A stretch of 64,000 bases of DNA. Source: an uncultured Lachnospiraceae bacterium. GTDB taxonomy: Bacteria; Bacillota; Clostridia; Lachnospirales; Lachnospiraceae. Positions 60,026 through 64,000 of the stretch are shown one piece after another. Made by a program: the position numbers and the translations under genes. The notes beneath the pieces were generated by a model. The model did no database searches, was not told where the DNA came from, and saw nothing but the letters and a program-made list of their open reading frames with translations. Each line of letters opens with the position of its first letter. The first letter of the stretch is position 1. The stretch spans positions 35,922-99,921 of the forward strand of contig CAJUED010000009.1 in NCBI GenBank assembly GCA_910585075.1, in the 5' to 3' direction.

Positions 60026-61309
60026 TTGAGTGATTATAAGATGAATACAAAATGTGTACAGGCCGGTTACACGCCGGGAAATGGGGAGCCACGGCAGATT
60101 CCCATTGTCCAGTCCACCACATTTAAATATGCCACCAGCGAGGATATGGGAAAGCTGTTTGATTTGGAGGCCTCCGGCTATTTTTATTCAAGACTCCAGA
60201 ATCCCACCAACGATCATGTGGCGGCCAAGATAGCCGAGCTAGAGGGCGGGACGGCGGCAATGCTCACCTCCTCAGGACAGGCGGCCAACTTCTTTGCACT
60301 TTTTAATATCTGCGAGTGCGGAAGCCATATTGTAGCCTCATCCTCCATTTACGGAGGCACATTTAACCTGATTTCCGTGACAATGGCCAAGATGGGAATT
60401 GAAACCACCTTTGTCTCACCGGATTGTACAGCTGAGGAGCTGAACGCGGCCTTTCAGGACAATACAAGAGCTGTCTTTGGGGAATCCATAGCCAACCCGG
60501 CCCTCACGGTGCTGGACATTGAAAAGTTTGCAAAGGCGGCACATGACCATGGGGTACCGCTGGTTGTGGACAACACCTTCCCTACCCCGGTGAACTGCCG
60601 GCCTATTGAATGGGGGGCGGATATTGTGACTCATTCTACCACCAAATATATGGACGGTCATGGGGCGGCTGTGGGGGGCGCAATCGTGGACGGCGGTAAG
60701 TTCGACTGGATGGCTCACAGGGAGAAATTTCCGGGACTTTGTACCCCGGATGAATCCTATCATGGAATCACCTATGCGGAAAAGTTCGGAAAGGAAGGCG
60801 CCTTTATCACCAAATGTACCTCCCAGCTCATGAGGGACCTTGGATGTGTACAGTCCCCTCAGAGCGCCTATATTTTAAATCTGGGACTGGAATCTTTGCA
60901 TGTGAGAATGCCGCGTCATGTGGAAAACGGACAGGCTGTGGCGGAGTTCCTTAAAAGGCAGCCTCAGGTGGCTTATGTGAATTATCCGGGACTTGAAGGG
61001 GATAAATATTACGAGATTGCGAAAAAGTATATGCCAAATGGGGGATGCGGCGTAGTATCCTTCGAATTAAAGGGAGGCCGCAGTGCGGCGGAAACCTTTA
61101 TGAAGCATTTGAAGCTGGCAGCCATTGAAACCCATGTGGCAGATGCCAGAACATGCTGTCTGAATCCTGCAACCTCCACTCACAGGCAGATGACCGAGGA
61201 GCAGCTCATTGCGGCGGGAGTGCCGGCCGGCCTTGTGCGGATTTCCTGCGGGCTTGAGGACAAGGAAGACTTGATTGCAGATTTGGCACAGGCCCTGGCT
61301 GCAATTTGA
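60026..61309 (+). CDS. metY: O-acetylhomoserine sulfhydrylase (Cys/Met metabolism PLP enzyme)
   Basis: A 427-residue PLP-dependent enzyme that makes homocysteine or methionine precursors from O-acetylhomoserine and sulfide or thiols. It shows PIVQSTTFKYATSEDMGKLF at the N-terminus, YSRLQNPTNDH, VVDNTFPTP, and the PLP Lys 207 in VTHSTTKYMDGHG. The TTG at 60026 is the best start because GGAGG lies eight bases upstream; the ATG at 60041 lacks a site. No SAM or Cys riboswitch is seen in the 87-base leader. It is monocistronic. Confidence 0.9.
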   Translation: MSDYKMNTKCVQAGYTPGNGEPRQIPIVQSTTFKYATSEDMGKLFDLEASGYFYSRLQNPTNDHVAAKIAELEGGTAAMLTSSGQAANFFALFNICECGSHIVASSSIYGGTFNLISVTMAKMGIETTFVSPDCTAEELNAAFQDNTRAVFGESIANPALTVLDIEKFAKAAHDHGVPLVVDNTFPTPVNCRPIEWGADIVTHSTTKYMDGHGAAVGGAIVDGGKFDWMAHREKFPGLCTPDESYHGITYAEKFGKEGAFITKCTSQLMRDLGCVQSPQSAYILNLGLESLHVRMPRHVENGQAVAEFLKRQPQVAYVNYPGLEGDKYYEIAKKYMPNGGCGVVSFELKGGRSAAETFMKHLKLAAIETHVADARTCCLNPATSTHRQMTEEQLIAAGVPAGLVRISCGLEDKEDLIADLAQALAAI

Positions 61310-61393
61310 AGATAAGAAGATAACACATGTGATACAAAGCAAAAGCATAGTAATGGTATGGTGCAGGGGTTGCACGGAAAGGTAAAATAACAT

Positions 61394-63199
61394 ATGATAC
61401 ATCATGCAAAATGTTACAGTAAGGATTATCCCAGACCTCAGTTTGTGAGGAGTAATTGGGAGAATTTAAACGGGACCTGGGAGTTTAGATTTGATGACGA
61501 GAATGTAGGAGAGAGGGAAAAATGGTATGAGGATTTTAACGGAGCGTGTAAAATCCAGGTTCCCTTCACTTACGAAACGAAGCTGAGCGGTATTGAGGAC
61601 GAGAACCGCCATGACCATATCTGGTATGGAAGAAAGATACTGGCAGATGGTAGCAGGCTTGAAAAAGAAAATTATGTCATTCATTTTGAAGGCAGTGATT
61701 TTTTGACAACCCTGTGGGTGAACGGACAGATGGCCGGAAGCCACAGAGGCGGTTATGCGCGTTTTTCCTTTGATATCACCAATCTTCTAAGGGATGGGGA
61801 AAATGAGCTGGTGGTAAAGGTGGAGGATTCCTTTGACATGCAGCAGCCCAGAGGAAAGCAGCGGTGGCAGAAAGAGAACTACGGGTGCTGGTATGTGCAG
61901 ACCACGGGAATCTGGAAAACTGTGTGGTCGGAGTACGTGCCTAAGATGAGTCTTAAAAATGTGAAAATGACACCTGTTATAGAAGCCGGAACCCTGGAAG
62001 TGGAGTATCAGGTGGATGCACTGGAATGTATGTGGGACGGAAGCCTTTGTGTGGAAGCGGACATTACGTTTGGGGGAGAATTTATCAACCGTGTCAGCAC
62101 AGCTGTTATCTCAGAGCATACATGTGCTAAAATAGATGTATCTAAAAAGAACGGTGGTTATGAATGGGTTGTAAAGACGTGGAGTCCCCAGGAGGCCAAT
62201 CTGTACGATATCTCTTTTGCCCTGAAAAAGGATGGGGAAGTGATGGATAAGGTTGATTCCTATTTTGCAATGAGGGAAATCCGTATTGATGGAAATAATA
62301 TTCTTTTAAATGGAAGTCCTCTTTACCAGAGACTGATTTTGGACCAGGGATATTGGCGGGATTCTCATTTGACGCCCCCTGACGAGGAAGCGCTTATAGA
62401 GGATATTGATAAAATCCGCGCCCTGGGATACAACGGACTTCGGAAACATCAGAAAACAGAGGATGAGAGATTCCTGTACTGGTGTGATGTGAAGGGGATG
62501 CTGGTGTGGAGTGAAATGGCGGCGGCCTATGATTTTTCCGATTATGCCGTTTCGGAATTTACCAGAGAGTGGATGGAAATTGTAAATCAAAATTATAACC
62601 ATCCCTGTATTATCACATGGACGCCCTTTAATGAGTCCTGGGGAATCAGCCAGGTGAAGACGAAGCGGCCACAGCAGCATTTCACGGAAGCGATTTACCA
62701 CCTGACAAAAAGCATGGACCCGTACCGGCCGGTTATCGTAAACGACGGATGGGAGCACACGGTTTCAGATATTATCACTCTCCACGATTATGAGGCGTCG
62801 GGGGAGATTTTCAAGAGCCGGTATGGAGATTTGAAAGATGAAATCCTTTCATCGGAGGTATACCACTGTTATATGAAGTCAGCTCTGGCGAATGGGTATG
62901 ATTATACCGGACAGCCTGTTATCATCAGTGAGTTTGGCGGAATCGCTTTCAACGAAGACAGAGGCTGGGGATATGGAGATAAAGTAAACACTAAGGAGGA
63001 TTTTATTGAAAGATTCGATAAAATAACAACTGCAATAAAAGAAATTCCCTACGTGTGTGGCTATTGTTATACCCAGGTCAGCGATGTACAGCAGGAGATA
63101 AACGGGCTGATGGATATTGACAGAAATTATAAGGTGGATTCGGAGAAAATCAGGGAAATCAACGAGCGTCAGGTAGGATTTTGGCGACAATATAAATAA
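61394..63199 (+). CDS. GH2 family glycoside hydrolase (beta-galactosidase/beta-glucuronidase type)
   Basis: A 601-residue glycoside hydrolase family 2 enzyme without signal peptide. It has a jelly-roll sugar-binding domain (about 15-185, LNGTWEFRF and WVNGQMAGSHRGGYARFSFDI), an immunoglobulin-like domain (about 186-295) and a TIM barrel. The acid/base is Glu 414 in TPFNESWG and the nucleophile Glu 513 in VIISEFGGI. It is a short GH2 of the type annotated as sugar-binding glycoside hydrolase; whether it prefers galactoside, glucuronide or arabinoside cannot be told. The ATG at 61394 has AAAGGTAA upstream, a moderate site. It stands alone. Confidence 0.9.
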   Translation: MIHHAKCYSKDYPRPQFVRSNWENLNGTWEFRFDDENVGEREKWYEDFNGACKIQVPFTYETKLSGIEDENRHDHIWYGRKILADGSRLEKENYVIHFEGSDFLTTLWVNGQMAGSHRGGYARFSFDITNLLRDGENELVVKVEDSFDMQQPRGKQRWQKENYGCWYVQTTGIWKTVWSEYVPKMSLKNVKMTPVIEAGTLEVEYQVDALECMWDGSLCVEADITFGGEFINRVSTAVISEHTCAKIDVSKKNGGYEWVVKTWSPQEANLYDISFALKKDGEVMDKVDSYFAMREIRIDGNNILLNGSPLYQRLILDQGYWRDSHLTPPDEEALIEDIDKIRALGYNGLRKHQKTEDERFLYWCDVKGMLVWSEMAAAYDFSDYAVSEFTREWMEIVNQNYNHPCIITWTPFNESWGISQVKTKRPQQHFTEAIYHLTKSMDPYRPVIVNDGWEHTVSDIITLHDYEASGEIFKSRYGDLKDEILSSEVYHCYMKSALANGYDYTGQPVIISEFGGIAFNEDRGWGYGDKVNTKEDFIERFDKITTAIKEIPYVCGYCYTQVSDVQQEINGLMDIDRNYKVDSEKIREINERQVGFWRQYK

Positions 63200-63224
63200 G
63201 ATTGTAAATAAAATTATAAATAAG

Positions 63225-63254
63225 GTCAAATGCTCGTGCATGCACGCACTTGAC
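63225..63254. other. Palindromic stem-loop after the GH2 gene
   Basis: GTCAA (63225-63229) pairs with TTGAC (63250-63254) around CGTGCATGCACG. No T-run follows; it may be a weak terminator or a protein site. Confidence 0.4.
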
Positions 63255-63344
63255 TCATTGCTCGCGGAAATAAAGATATTTACAATTTTTACATGACATA
63301 AAATTTCATCAGTGTCCGCACAATAAGATTGGAGGTGAGGACAC

Positions 63345-63572
63345 ATGATGAATGATGGATATGCCAATGTGCCTCTTGGGTTTGGCATGGGACTTGTGAT
63401 GGACGACCATGCGAAGCAAAGATATGAGAGTTTAAGCGAGGCGGAAAAAGAAGACATTATTTTAAGATGTAAGGATGCAAAATCTAAGGATGAGATGGCA
63501 AAAATCATCAATTCCGTTTCATCCCCCGGAGAAATTGAAGGACTGCTGGGAGAAGAAAACGTGGTAGGTTAA
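63345..63572 (+). CDS. Small hypothetical protein (75 residues)
   Basis: A 75-residue protein I do not recognise. Its N-terminus is hydrophobic and Gly-rich (VPLGFGMGLVMDDHAKQ), and the rest is a charged helical segment (YESLSEAEKEDIILRCKDAKS) with a second half MAKIINSVSS. A very good GGAGGTGAGG site lies before the ATG at 63345 (a second ATG follows directly), and a strong terminator closes it, so it is probably expressed. The single Cys and lack of signal peptide suggest a cytoplasmic protein. Confidence 0.65.
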   Translation: MMNDGYANVPLGFGMGLVMDDHAKQRYESLSEAEKEDIILRCKDAKSKDEMAKIINSVSSPGEIEGLLGEENVVG

Positions 63573-63582
63573 GGGTGCTGAT

Positions 63583-63688
63583 CAGACCCGGCATCATCTG
63601 CTTTGACCATATTTATCTTGTGCAATCTCGTGAAAATCGAGTGAAGCATAAAAATAAATGGGGTGGCGGATGATGCCGGGCCTTTTTA
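63583..63688 (+). terminator. Long composite terminator hairpin
   Basis: CCCGGCATCATC (63587-63598) pairs perfectly with GATGATGCCGGG (63669-63680), followed by TTTTT after CC. The 70-base loop itself folds: ATTTAT/ATAAAT and CTCG/CGAG pair inside it. It separates the small gene from the convergent MATE gene. Confidence 0.8.
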
Positions 63689-63708
63689 GATGGGCATAAG
63701 TTTATGAG

Positions 63709-64000
63709 TCAGTCCGGGGACTGTGTATTTACGATATTTTTTACCCATCCATATTTTTTGTAATGTCTGTACACCACGGGAAGCTTTATGATTTCGTCCA
63801 GATTCAGTGCAAAATATACTGCGAGTACCGGAAGCTTTAAGACGAAGGCGGCCACACATCCCAGGGGGATTGTGATACACCACAGTGTGATGGTGTCGCA
63901 GATAAGGCCAAAGCGGGAATCGCCGCCGGCAGGGAAAATGCCGCTGATGGTCATAGCGTTAATGGATTTGCCTATGAGATAATAGGAACTCATTAAAAGC
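63709..64000 (-). CDS. MATE family efflux transporter, C-terminal part (5' end outside window)
   Basis: The last 97 codons of a MATE-type multidrug/cation antiporter. Two hydrophobic segments are visible (LICDTITLWCITIPLGCVA and KLPVLAVYFALNLDEIIKL), followed by a charged tail RHYKKYGWVKN, which is the usual C-terminus in clostridial MATE proteins. The frame remains open to the window edge, so the start lies beyond base 64000. It is convergent with the small gene at 63345. Confidence 0.75.
   Translation of the reverse strand, partial: LLMSSYYLIGKSINAMTISGIFPAGGDSRFGLICDTITLWCITIPLGCVAAFVLKLPVLAVYFALNLDEIIKLPVVYRHYKKYGWVKNIVNTQSPD

Overview
The window looks like a chromosomal segment of an anaerobic Firmicute, most likely a gut Lachnospiraceae (class Clostridia). 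This rests on strong AGGAGG-type ribosome binding sites, moderate GC, the secA-prfB pair, a stand-alone TrpB2, a DUF975 membrane protein, YesM/YesN-type two-component genes, MalF/MalG-type importers without their own ATPase, and a high density of glycoside hydrolases and carbohydrate esterases. Genus cannot be read from the sequence. No tRNA, rRNA, CRISPR array, prophage or complete insertion sequence was seen.

Layout. 1-3640: a sugar operon with an aldo/keto reductase (cut by the window edge), an ASRT-like protein, an FGGY kinase and a UlaE-like pentulose-5-phosphate epimerase. 3.8-11.6 kb: a DUF1703-type ATPase/nuclease, a secreted LysM protein with leucine-rich repeats, and a heterodimeric ABC exporter. 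11.7-17 kb: an AraC regulator fused to a GH39-like domain, an acetyl-esterase-like hydrolase and a GPH-family sugar symporter. 17-18.9 kb: an accessory patch with a possible 26-residue peptide gene, a 67-bp direct repeat and a decayed Rpn nuclease gene. 18.8-32.6 kb: a type B carboxylesterase, then a duplicated pair of LacI regulator and sugar-binding protein separated by a decayed AlbA_2-type gene, with MalF/MalG permeases and a GH42 beta-galactosidase behind the second copy. 32.7-37 kb: a HigBA-like toxin-antitoxin pair, a GH31 alpha-xylosidase and a divergent LacI regulator. 37-44.8 kb: core genes (glycogen phosphorylase, TrpB2, SecA, RF2 with its programmed frameshift). 44.9-48.5 kb: a DUF4143 ATPase and three minus-strand genes (DUF975, SprA-like metalloprotease, DUF4190). 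48.8-57.5 kb: a minus-strand operon of sugar-binding protein, two permeases and two tandem esterases, facing a divergent YesM/YesN system. 57.5-64 kb: Tex, O-acetylhomoserine sulfhydrylase, a GH2 enzyme, a small orphan protein and the end of a MATE transporter.

The genes fit a plant-oligosaccharide scavenger. Binding proteins, permeases and a symporter import substituted oligosaccharides. Intracellular esterases remove acyl groups. GH31, GH42 and GH2 enzymes trim xylose and galactose-type residues, and the kinase and epimerase feed pentuloses into the pentose phosphate pathway. Local regulators (AraC, LacI, YesMN) sit next to each set.

The most interesting signals are: an 11-nt tandem repeat placed so that gain of one unit restores the reading frame of the AlbA_2 gene; a roughly 38-nt intergenic element recurring directly behind stem-loops; a self-contained transcription unit for a 26-residue peptide whose promoter region is repeated 1.3 kb away; a GH39-like regulator domain that has lost its acid/base glutamate; a shared palindrome in front of both paralogous LacI genes; and a three-way-junction-like leader before the DUF4190 gene.
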